From assembly GCA_039184335.1 (NCBI GenBank), contig JBCDBD010000003.1, positions 1-64,000 of the forward strand: a DNA stretch of 64,000 nucleotides. The letters are read 5' to 3'. Below, one piece after another: positions 53,239 through 61,182 of this stretch. A program made the translations under genes and the position numbers. Each line of letters begins with the position of its first letter. The first letter of the stretch is position 1. The stretch is from JBCDBD01 sp039184335. Its GTDB lineage: Bacteria > Bacteroidota > Bacteroidia > Flavobacteriales > Flavobacteriaceae. A model generated the notes under the pieces. That model saw only the letters and a list, made by a program, of their open reading frames with translations. It had not been told where the DNA came from and did no database searches.

Positions 53239-54264
53239 ATGACAAGAAAAAACAGTTCCCATTTTTTACTGACGATACTATTTTTTGTGTACTTGGCAGG
53301 TAAGGAAGTCAACAATGAAGTATCTGAAAAAACGGTGGTTTTTGACACTGCCCAGCAAGTGGAAGACTATCGCTTTTCTACCTTAATCGCTAAAAATGGA
53401 AAAATTGTTTCAGAGGCATACCACAACGGTAAAACAAAAGATAGCTTGTGCAATGTGCAGTCACTCACTAAAGGTATAATGAGTGTACTTATCGGAATAG
53501 CCCTGGACAAAGGCTTTATAAAAAACATTGACGAATCCATAGCCAACTATTTACCTGAAGAATTTGAAACCATAGGCAATACGGCAAAAAGAGCAATTAC
53601 GGTACGACATATTTTAAACCAAACCTCGGGCCTTTCATGGAAAGGGTATCTTGAACATGAAAAATGGCTGAACAGTAAAGATCCCATTTTGTTTGTCTTG
53701 AACAAGAATCTAGAAAACACCCCAGGCACAAGATATAATTACAATTCGGGGGCTACCCACTTATTATCGGTGATCCTCACCAGGGCGACCGGAAAGACAA
53801 CTTTGGAATTTGCCAATACAATGCTTTTTGGGCCTCTAGCAATAAAACACGTCGATTGGGAAAGAAGAAATAAAGGCTATTATGATGGTAGCGGCCTAGG
53901 CCTGAGCATGAAACCTATTGATTTGATGAAAATCGGACAGTTGTTGGCAAACCAAGGGTATTGGAAGAATAGTACCATTGTCGCTGAAAGTTGGGTCGAG
54001 CAACTATTTGATGCTGATCAAAAATCTAATACGACATGGGGCCTAAAAGGCTCTAAACATGGTTTTTGCTGGTACAAATCAAAAATACAAGGTGATGTCA
54101 TCGATTACGGTATGGGTTATGGGGGGCAATTCATTCTCATGATCCCAGAAAAGGAACTGATCATTGTGACAACCCATAACCATGATACCCCTAATGGAAT
54201 TGAACAACAGGTGAAATTCTTAAATGAAAGATTACCAAAATTGATTACAGCCTACGGCAGCTAA
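53239..54264 (+). CDS. exported serine hydrolase, beta-lactamase family
   Basis: 341 aa from ATG 53239 (an in-frame TTG sits one codon before). N-terminal hydrophobic segment (about 9-20) may be a signal or anchor. SxxK in VQSLTKGIM (75-78), YxN-type NYNSGATHLLS near 170 and an HNHDTPNG motif near 312 in the KTG position. Related to 6-aminohexanoate-dimer hydrolases and class C beta-lactamases. Ends 22 bp after the esterase gene; third gene of the GH16 set. Confidence 0.88.
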   Translation: MTRKNSSHFLLTILFFVYLAGKEVNNEVSEKTVVFDTAQQVEDYRFSTLIAKNGKIVSEAYHNGKTKDSLCNVQSLTKGIMSVLIGIALDKGFIKNIDESIANYLPEEFETIGNTAKRAITVRHILNQTSGLSWKGYLEHEKWLNSKDPILFVLNKNLENTPGTRYNYNSGATHLLSVILTRATGKTTLEFANTMLFGPLAIKHVDWERRNKGYYDGSGLGLSMKPIDLMKIGQLLANQGYWKNSTIVAESWVEQLFDADQKSNTTWGLKGSKHGFCWYKSKIQGDVIDYGMGYGGQFILMIPEKELIIVTTHNHDTPNGIEQQVKFLNERLPKLITAYGS

Positions 54265-54404
54265 ACGTACATAACAATAGAAGGTTTCAAAGCAATGCCA
54301 TTGTCAATACCACTAAGTGCTTTTATGCCAAATACAATGCAAAACTAAATCATGGTGCAATCAAGAAGCCACTATTGCCGATAGAAACTTGAGCATGGGC
54401 CTTT
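54265..54404. other. convergent spacer
   Basis: No gene or clear terminator between the plus-strand serine hydrolase and the minus-strand sigma factor. This is where the one-way accessory block ends. Confidence 0.4.
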
Positions 54405-55643
54405 TCAAATCATTTTCCGCTCTAAATGTCTTTTGACCAAAGTATTTTTGGTCAGGGCAATGGCTTTTTGTAAAGTAGATCTGTAGGCTTTTTGGTCTCC
54501 AACATCGACCATCAGTTCAGCTTTGATTGCATAAAAAAGGCCGTTGGTCTCAAAATTATCGCTACGTTCCAACTCTTCCAGTGCCACAAGTGCCTTTTTT
54601 GGGCCATTCACCTTAGCAAAGGGAACCATTCGGTTGAGGGCAACTATTGGGGAATAGTAGCGTTGTAGGTGCAGGTCGTAAAAACGCAAAATATTTTCCC
54701 AGTCCGTTTCGTCATAGGTCTTCGCCGTACAGTGGTAATAGGATATTGCAGCCTCAAAGTGATAATTTGATGGGGTGCTGTTGCCCGTGTTCGAATTTTC
54801 TAGATGATACACCCCTATTCGAACCAATTCTTGATTATAAAGTGCCCGGTCTTGGTGCGCAAGGGTGACCAGTTCATTGTCATCATCCAACCGTGCATCA
54901 AAACGTGCAGCATGAAAGCACATCAATGCAATCAAAGCTTCTAAATTGGCATGTTGGCAATACGTATTCTCCCTTAGTAAAAGTGCTAAACGAAGGGCCT
55001 CGTAGCAAATATCCTTTTTCAGCATTTGGGCTCCAGAAGTTGCTGCGTATCCTTCGGTGAACAAAAGGTAAATGACCCTTAAAACTACGAACAAGCGTGA
55101 TTGCAGGCCCATTTCTACAGGAATCTTGAGCATTTGCACCTCAGCCTTGAACTTTTTCTTGGCCCTAGTGAACGATTTGGCTACTGCCCCCTCTTTCTTT
55201 AACAGGGCTTCGGCCAATTCCTTGTTGCTAAAGCCCCCTATCAGTTTTAGGCTTAGTATGATTTGGTATTCTTTAGAAAGCGAGGGGTGGCAACAGGCAA
55301 AAATGAGCTTCAACTGGCTATCTGACAATTCGCTCTGGGTAGCCACTTCTTTCGTTTGATCCTCTTTTTCGACATGGGGCACATCGCCCACATAGTCCAT
55401 CTTCTTTCCCTTGCGCAACTTATCGATCATGGCATTGTTGGCCACCCGAAATAACCAAGCGGTCGGATTCTGGGGCACTTCTTGATAGCCCCATACCTGC
55501 ATCGCCTTTAAAAAGGAATCCTGTACGACATCTTCAATTTGCTCTACATATGAAATGCCATAACGATTGGTCATGATGGCGACCACCCTTCCATATTCGT
55601 TACGGAACAAATGATCAACTTGGTTGGCTAAAGGCTGTTGCAT
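54405..55643 (-). CDS. RNA polymerase sigma factor, ECF42 type (DUF6596)
   Basis: 412 aa from ATG 55643 (MQQPLANQVDHLF); a TTG two codons earlier is possible. Sigma-70 region 2 (about 10-80, QDSFLKAMQVWGYQEVPQNP and RVANNAMIDKLRKGKKMD) and region 4 (about 110-165, GGFSNKELAEALLKKEGAV) are followed by a long C-terminal domain (about 180-410) with TPR-like helices typical of ECF42. This extra domain replaces a separate anti-sigma factor. The neighbour at 55698 is a DGPF/YCII protein, the known genomic partner of ECF42, so the assignment is strong. Confidence 0.9.
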   Translation of the reverse strand: MQQPLANQVDHLFRNEYGRVVAIMTNRYGISYVEQIEDVVQDSFLKAMQVWGYQEVPQNPTAWLFRVANNAMIDKLRKGKKMDYVGDVPHVEKEDQTKEVATQSELSDSQLKLIFACCHPSLSKEYQIILSLKLIGGFSNKELAEALLKKEGAVAKSFTRAKKKFKAEVQMLKIPVEMGLQSRLFVVLRVIYLLFTEGYAATSGAQMLKKDICYEALRLALLLRENTYCQHANLEALIALMCFHAARFDARLDDDNELVTLAHQDRALYNQELVRIGVYHLENSNTGNSTPSNYHFEAAISYYHCTAKTYDETDWENILRFYDLHLQRYYSPIVALNRMVPFAKVNGPKKALVALEELERSDNFETNGLFYAIKAELMVDVGDQKAYRSTLQKAIALTKNTLVKRHLERKMI

Positions 55644-55653
55644 GGTCAACGCT

Positions 55654-55683
55654 AAAAAAGCCCGATTTTCATCGGGTCTTTTT
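55654..55683. terminator. hairpin between the DGPF gene and the sigma factor gene
   Basis: CCCGAT-TTTC-ATCGGG flanked by A-rich and T-rich runs on both sides, so it can act as a bidirectional terminator or attenuator. It lies just upstream of the sigma factor start and downstream of the DGPF gene on the minus strand, so readthrough would set the sigma level. Confidence 0.6.
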
Positions 55684-55697
55684 CAGTATATCAGGTT

Positions 55698-56051
55698 TTA
55701 ATGAACATCCATTGACAGAATTTCACGAATCTCAACATTGCTGCCCTCATAGTCAAAAATGGGACAACCTTTAGAGATCTCAGTAGCTTCATCGATGTTT
55801 TTTGCAGATACGATCAAGTACCCGCCAACCACTTCAGCACCCTCGGCGAAAGGGCCATTGGTGACCAACTCCCCTTTTTGGTGAACAACCTTTCCATCCT
55901 CGCCCAAGGGGAGCCCATCCAAAAGATGGCCCTTGTCCCTTAACTTTCCCATCCACTCGTTCCATACCTGCATGTGTGCTTGTTTCTCTTCTTGGGATAG
56001 TTCATTGTAGGCCTCATGGCCCCCTCTAAACAAATACAAAAAATTACTCAT
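55698..56051 (-). CDS. YCII-related DGPF domain protein
   Basis: 117 aa. Starts NFLYLFRGGHEAYNELSQEE and contains LLDGLPLGEDGKVV and VTNGPFAEGAEVVGGYLIV, where NGPFAE stands in the DGPF position. Dimeric alpha/beta-barrel fold of the YciI group. Genes of this type accompany ECF42 sigma factors and are usually their regulon members. It is transcribed first, with a hairpin before the sigma gene. Confidence 0.9.
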   Translation of the reverse strand: MSNFLYLFRGGHEAYNELSQEEKQAHMQVWNEWMGKLRDKGHLLDGLPLGEDGKVVHQKGELVTNGPFAEGAEVVGGYLIVSAKNIDEATEISKGCPIFDYEGSNVEIREILSMDVH

Positions 56052-56843
56052 TGGTTTCAGTTTTGTGTCCGTTATGTACAGACTGGTTCATACTTTGTTT
56101 TCATAAGTGTGACGAAATCCAAAGTACAGATTGGACAATTCGCTTAAATTTATTTAAAATATTCAAGTCGCTCTCCATATAATATGCCACTTGGCCAAAA
56201 AGGGCCAACGTTTCATACAACGGCCATTGTACTAGTATCAGAACCTCCTATTTATGAAAACCGATATCAGCATTCTATCTATATATTCGACACCGTTCAA
56301 ACCACATGAAGGCCACAAAATCCTGATTTCCCTGCTTTCACTTGTAGGCAATTCTGTACGTATTGAAAAATCCCTATCGGTTGAATGCATGAAATGTTGG
56401 GGGCACTATACCACAGCGAAAAATCCGTATGATCATATCCCCTATATAATGCGCTTTTTGATGCCCTGAACAACATTGTGCTATTGGTAAAAAAACAACC
56501 TTCAAACTGTGGCAACCAAAAAACACAAAAGAATTGCTGTAAGACAAATTTGAAGATTTTATTGAACGAAAACACCAAACAACAATCTTGGGCAAAACCA
56601 ATTGTTCGTTGTACTCCTTGATATGTACCGTTATTGTGTTCTAATCTCTTCTGATGCCGACTTTTTTTGTAACTACTTATAAATCATTTTTTTATGATTT
56701 TCACATGGATTTTTTATATCTGTATTTTACCCTGTTGATAAGATTGTGGAGAACCTCGTACCCTAACCATAAAATCAATGTAAAGAAAATGTGAATTTTA
56801 CATCACCGTTATTTAGAACGATTCCAATATTATTCATTTTCTC
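56052..56843. other. long leader region before the second nrdB
   Basis: No gene in about 790 bp. A short frame at 56254-56469 looks accidental. GGCCAAAAAGGGCC and AACG...CGTT arms occur near 56192-56210. An inverted repeat, ATGTAAA-12 nt-TTTACAT, lies at 56778-56803, 41 bp before the nrdB start. An unusually long leader before an RNR operon suggests regulation. Confidence 0.35.
56778..56803. promoter_or_regulatory. inverted repeat before the second nrdB
   Basis: ATGTAAA and TTTACAT are perfect inverted arms separated by 12 nt. Not a match to the NrdR box. Possible operator. Confidence 0.3.
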
Positions 56844-58118
56844 ATGGAGATTTCCCATATCACTAAAAGGGATTTTAGCACAAAACCCTTTGAGCTTTAT
56901 AAAATCACCAATGCAGTTTTGAAGGCGATGACTGCTGTGGAACATGGTCAAATGTCAGATGCCCAAAGCATTGCCCAAAACGTGTATGAAGCACTTTTGG
57001 AACGCAAGGGACTTGATGGGAATTATGTTCCCACAGTAGAAGAGGTGCAAGATATTGTAGAGAACAAATTAATGGCCAGTGAGTTTCAAAATGTGGCCAA
57101 GGCCTATATCATTTATAGGAACAAACAGGCACTCAACAGGCAATCCAACATCTTTGAAAAGCGCATAAACCTCAAACCCTACGAATATCCTCAGCTATAT
57201 GAATATGTGCCCGCAATACGGCATTCTTATTGGATTCATACCGAGTTCAATTTCACCAGTGACATTCAAGATTTTAAATCTAGATTGACCGGTGTTGAGC
57301 GCAGTGCCATAAAGAATACCCTGTTGGCCATTTCGCAGATTGAAGTGGCCGTTAAGACCTTTTGGGGCGATATCTACCACCGTATGCCCAAACCGGAAAT
57401 TGGTTCTGTTGGTGCAACCTTTGCAGAAAGTGAAGTGCGCCACCACGACGCCTATTCCCATCTGTTGGAAATATTGGGATTGAACAAGGAGTTTGAAAAC
57501 CTTAAGAAAAAGCCGGTAATCATGAAACGGGTCCAGTATCTGGAAACGGCTCTTAAGAATGCCAAAAGCGAAGACAACAAAGAATATTCAGAATCTATCT
57601 TGCTATTTTCCCTATTCATTGAGCACGTTTCCCTATTCTCGCAATTTCTGATCATTATGGCCTTTAACAAGCATAAGAACATGCTCAAAGGCATTTCAAA
57701 TGTTGTCGAGGCTACCTCTAAGGAAGAACAGATTCATGGTGATTTTGGCATTGATGTCATCAATATCATCAAGCAAGAAAACACAGATTGGTTTGATGGG
57801 GCCTACCACAATATGATACAGCAACTATGCGAACAGGCTTTTATTGCCGAAAGTAAAATTATCGATTGGATCTTTGAAGAGGGGGAACTTGACTTTTTGC
57901 CAAAAGCAGTGGTGAACGAATTCATTAAAAACCGTTTCAACAATTCAATGGAGAGTATAGGAATCGAAAAAATATTCCCCATAGACGAAGAGTTGCTGAA
58001 ACAGACAGAATGGTTCGATGATGAAATTATTGGCACCAAGCACGGGGACTTCTTCGTAAAACGATCGATCAATTATAGCAAAAGAGCACAAAGTATAACC
58101 AGCGACGACCTTTTTTAA
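56844..58118 (+). CDS. nrdB: ribonucleotide reductase beta subunit with N-terminal ATP-cone
   Basis: 424 aa. An ATP-cone (about 1-100, ISHITKRDFSTKPFELYKI) is fused to the ferritin-like radical-generating domain. Metal ligands are predicted at E167, E197, H200, E260, E295 and H298, with a tyrosine (Y204) seven residues after E197, the position of the radical tyrosine in class Ia. A glutamate instead of aspartate at the first position, and this domain layout, are as in NrdB of Leeuwenhoekiella blandensis, which uses a Mn2 cofactor without a tyrosyl radical (class Id) and is inhibited by dATP through this cone. Cofactor and radical type here are inference. The alpha-subunit gene follows 3 bp downstream. 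Core-genome RNR genes at 23053-26648 differ. Confidence 0.93.
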   Translation: MEISHITKRDFSTKPFELYKITNAVLKAMTAVEHGQMSDAQSIAQNVYEALLERKGLDGNYVPTVEEVQDIVENKLMASEFQNVAKAYIIYRNKQALNRQSNIFEKRINLKPYEYPQLYEYVPAIRHSYWIHTEFNFTSDIQDFKSRLTGVERSAIKNTLLAISQIEVAVKTFWGDIYHRMPKPEIGSVGATFAESEVRHHDAYSHLLEILGLNKEFENLKKKPVIMKRVQYLETALKNAKSEDNKEYSESILLFSLFIEHVSLFSQFLIIMAFNKHKNMLKGISNVVEATSKEEQIHGDFGIDVINIIKQENTDWFDGAYHNMIQQLCEQAFIAESKIIDWIFEEGELDFLPKAVVNEFIKNRFNNSMESIGIEKIFPIDEELLKQTEWFDDEIIGTKHGDFFVKRSINYSKRAQSITSDDLF

Positions 58119-58121
58119 CCC

Positions 58122-59912
58122 ATGGAGAATAAGACTTTAGAGCATCAAGAAGTAGAAACGGCATCACCCCTTACCCAAAATTTACTAAATGCCAGAAAAG
58201 AAGGGCTTACCAATTTCAACTACCCAAAAGACCAAAAAGGGTTCAAATGGCTAAACGAACACAGTAGAAAGTTTTTGGCCTCTGGCTATCTGACCAAGGG
58301 GACCACTCCCGAGAGTCGAATTCGTGAAATTGCAGCCAGGGCCGAACAAATTTTACAGTTTCCCGGGTATGCCGATAAGTTCTATCACTATATGTCTGAA
58401 GGCTATTTTTCATTGGCATCTCCTGTTTGGTCCAACTTTGGAAAGCAGCGTGGATTGCCCATAAGCTGCTTTGGATCCCATATAGATGATGATATGGGGA
58501 ATATTTTGTATACCCAATCTGAAGTGGGCATGATGTCTAAATTGGGTGGCGGTACTTCAGGTTATTTTGGCAAGATAAGACATCGTGGGGCACCCGTAAA
58601 AAATAATGGGGAAGCTTCTGGTGCAGTGCATATTATGCAATTGTTTGAGTCCATGGTCGATGTGGTTAGCCAAGGCTCGGTAAGAAGGGGGCGTTTTTCA
58701 CCCTATTTACCTATTGAACATCATGATATTATGGAGTTTTTGGAAATAGGTACAGAAGGTAACCCCATACAACAACTCACTCATGGGGTCACCGTTACCG
58801 ATGAATGGATGCAGGATATGATTGACGGCAATGTCGACAAGCGGACCATTTGGGCCAAAGTACTGCAATGCAGGGGAGAAATGGGCTACCCTTATGTTTT
58901 CTTTACTGACAATGCCAACAAGGGTAAGGCCGATGTGTATCAAGACAAAGACCACAGGATTTATGCCAGCAATCTGTGTACTGAGATTATGCTGCCTTCC
59001 AATGACAATTGGTCTTTTGTATGTGTACTATCTAGCATAAACCTATTGCACTTTGATAAGTGGAAGAATACAGATGCAGTAGAGACCATGGTCTATTTTC
59101 TAGATGCCGTAATTACAGAATTTATTGAAAAATTAGAGGCCTTTAGGGATTCTCCCGACAGGGATGACCAACAAACCTTCTTGTTTATGGAACGTGCCTA
59201 TAATTTTGCTAAGGAGAACCGGGCACTGGGATTGGGTGCCTTGGGCTGGCACTCCCTACTACAATCCAAAATGATCTCCTTTGATAGCCAAGAAGCATAT
59301 ACCCTGAACAATGAAATCTTCAAGACCATTAAAGAACGGTCATATAAGGCCTCTGAATACCTGGCAGAGCGTTTTGGTGAGCCTAAGGTGCTTCGAGGCT
59401 ATGGAAGGCGAAATGCTACGCTTAACGCCATAGCCCCCACTACCTCGTCTGCCTTTATTTTGGGGCAGGTTTCTCAAGGCATAGAACCTATTTGGTCCAA
59501 TAGCTATGTAAAGGATATTGCAAAGATCAAGGTCACCATCAAAAATCCGTACTTGATGGCCCTGTTGCAAGAAAAGGGAAAAAACACTGATGACGTTTGG
59601 CGAAGTATTAGGGATCGGGATGGTTCAGTACAACATCTCGACTTTTTAAGCAATGAAGAAAAAGCCGTCTTCAAGACCTACTCAGAATTGGATCAGCTAG
59701 ATGTGATCTATCAAGCGGCGGCCAGGCAAAATCACATAGATCAAGGTCAGTCAGTAAACATCATTGTGCATCCTGATATGCCCACAAAAGACATCAATAA
59801 AATTCATGTCACAGCCTGGAAACTTGGTTTAAAGTCCCTATACTATCAACATAGTATGAACGCAGCACAAAAGTTCAAACAGAAAAAAGAATGCACGAGC
59901 TGCGAAGCATAG
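58122..59912 (+). CDS. nrdA: ribonucleotide reductase alpha subunit lacking an ATP-cone
   Basis: 596 aa, about 230 shorter than the canonical NrdA at 23053. It has no N-terminal ATP-cone and starts almost directly with the barrel. Active-site residues are intact: LPISCFGSH with the first cysteine near 118, NLCTEIMLP with the thiyl-radical cysteine near 287, VCVLSSINL with the second near 302, YYQHSMNA near the radical-transfer tyrosines, and the C-terminal CTSC pair. Allosteric on/off control should therefore come only from the cone on its NrdB partner. It starts 3 bp after the nrdB stop, so the two form an operon. Confidence 0.93.
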   Translation: MENKTLEHQEVETASPLTQNLLNARKEGLTNFNYPKDQKGFKWLNEHSRKFLASGYLTKGTTPESRIREIAARAEQILQFPGYADKFYHYMSEGYFSLASPVWSNFGKQRGLPISCFGSHIDDDMGNILYTQSEVGMMSKLGGGTSGYFGKIRHRGAPVKNNGEASGAVHIMQLFESMVDVVSQGSVRRGRFSPYLPIEHHDIMEFLEIGTEGNPIQQLTHGVTVTDEWMQDMIDGNVDKRTIWAKVLQCRGEMGYPYVFFTDNANKGKADVYQDKDHRIYASNLCTEIMLPSNDNWSFVCVLSSINLLHFDKWKNTDAVETMVYFLDAVITEFIEKLEAFRDSPDRDDQQTFLFMERAYNFAKENRALGLGALGWHSLLQSKMISFDSQEAYTLNNEIFKTIKERSYKASEYLAERFGEPKVLRGYGRRNATLNAIAPTTSSAFILGQVSQGIEPIWSNSYVKDIAKIKVTIKNPYLMALLQEKGKNTDDVWRSIRDRDGSVQHLDFLSNEEKAVFKTYSELDQLDVIYQAAARQNHIDQGQSVNIIVHPDMPTKDINKIHVTAWKLGLKSLYYQHSMNAAQKFKQKKECTSCEA

Positions 59913-59974
59913 CAAATCAAAATTTTTAATTTGGCAATAGTTCACTAGATATTGTGCCATGGAATAAACCCAAT

Positions 59975-60005
59975 GGTGCAAAGCGATGGTCTTATTGTTT
60001 GCACC
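59975..60005. terminator. hairpin between convergent genes
   Basis: GGTGCAAA and TTTGCACC form a perfect 8-bp stem with a 15-nt loop in the spacer between the second nrdA (+) and the radical SAM gene (-). No T-run, so termination is uncertain. Confidence 0.35.
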
Positions 60006-60025
60006 AACGTTTGTTACCGAATTGC

Positions 60026-61099
60026 CTAGAACAGTTTCATTTGCCCCTGTTTATATGGTTCGTGTAAGTCGGTCCTAAGTTCGGGAAAGACCTTGTCGGC
60101 AAAATACTTTTGACGGGCGAGTCGGGCCATATCATGGATTTGTGCAGCTACCTTTCCTTCGCCCCGACTTCGTATGCCAAAACGGCTATCATTGATGGAG
60201 CCCCCATGACAATCTTGAATCAAATGAAGTACCTTTTCTGCTCGATCGGGCATGGTTTTTCTGATCCAATCGGTAAAAATTTGACCAATCGCCCCATTGA
60301 GTCGTACCACGGTAAAGCCAAAAGAAAGTGCGCCATGTTCAGCCACAGATTGTGCCAGTTTCAACAGTTCATGGCTATTGATTCCTGGAATCATGGGAGC
60401 TAGCATTGCATTGACCGGAATCTCATGCTGTGATAAGACCCTGACCGCTTCCAATCGCTTTTTTATGGTCGCCGTTCTGGGTTCCAACAGTCTTCTTGTT
60501 TTTTCAGAAAGGGAAGTAATCGAAACATTGACCCCGATCAATTGGTGCTCAGAAAGTTTTTTTAAGATATCAAGATCGCGCAATATCAGCGCATTTTTGG
60601 TAATGATTCCCACGGGGTGTCGGTATTTATAGAAAATCTCCAAACATCTCCGGGTAATCTGAAACTTCTTTTCTGCAGGCTGATAGCAATCGGTATTGCC
60701 AGATAGTACTATGGTATGGGCTTTCCAGTTTTTGTGCTTCAATTTTTCCTCCAATAGGTCTGGAGCATCTTTTTTGACCAATATCTTTCGTTCAAAATCA
60801 AGTCCAGCACTATAGCCCCAAAATTCATGGGCATTTCTGGCATAGCAGTAGATACAACCATGTTCACAACCTTGATAGGGGTTCATGGAGTAGCGCATCC
60901 CTATATCAGGGCTCGTGACCCTATTCACAATGGTCTTCGGAAATATGGGAATATATTGGGTCTTGTTCTGATCGGCCTGCTCGCCTTCAACGCGACAAAA
61001 TTCCAAAAAATCATCGCGCACCTCATAAATATGTTTGAGGAACTGGTTGGGGGTATTTTTTTGGGCACCACGCCCTCTGAGGTAATCTTTTGATTGCAA
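60026..61099 (-). CDS. PA0069 family radical SAM protein
   Basis: 357 aa, starting at TTG 61099 because no ATG lies upstream in frame. The Fe-S cluster motif is CEHGCIYCYA (near 79-88). The remaining core includes GNTDCYQPAEKKFQITRRCLEI near 133 and MLAPMIPGINSHELL near 235. Family name comes from Pseudomonas PA0069; substrate unknown. Followed by a conserved tail GQMKLF. Convergent with the second nrdA. Confidence 0.9.
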   Translation of the reverse strand: MQSKDYLRGRGAQKNTPNQFLKHIYEVRDDFLEFCRVEGEQADQNKTQYIPIFPKTIVNRVTSPDIGMRYSMNPYQGCEHGCIYCYARNAHEFWGYSAGLDFERKILVKKDAPDLLEEKLKHKNWKAHTIVLSGNTDCYQPAEKKFQITRRCLEIFYKYRHPVGIITKNALILRDLDILKKLSEHQLIGVNVSITSLSEKTRRLLEPRTATIKKRLEAVRVLSQHEIPVNAMLAPMIPGINSHELLKLAQSVAEHGALSFGFTVVRLNGAIGQIFTDWIRKTMPDRAEKVLHLIQDCHGGSINDSRFGIRSRGEGKVAAQIHDMARLARQKYFADKVFPELRTDLHEPYKQGQMKLF

Positions 61100-61182
61100 T
61101 TTTTAGGATTTATTCCAAATTTATGGAATAAATACCAATCTAAGTGTTAAGACTTCTTTATAGAGATCAAGAAAATGACCTG
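61100..61182. other. short spacer
   Basis: AT-rich, containing TTTATTCCAAATTTATGGAATAAA (61108-61131), an inverted repeat TTTATTCCA/TGGAATAAA with a 6-nt centre that may be the operator or promoter of the radical SAM gene. Confidence 0.35.

Noticed and set aside
49639..54264. Beta-lactam resistance from the two serine hydrolases
   Set aside because: The SxxK fold is shared with many esterases and peptidases; nothing here identifies an antibiotic-resistance role.
56254..56469. 71-aa frame in the second nrdB leader
   Set aside because: No domain, no neighbouring support, composition like non-coding DNA.
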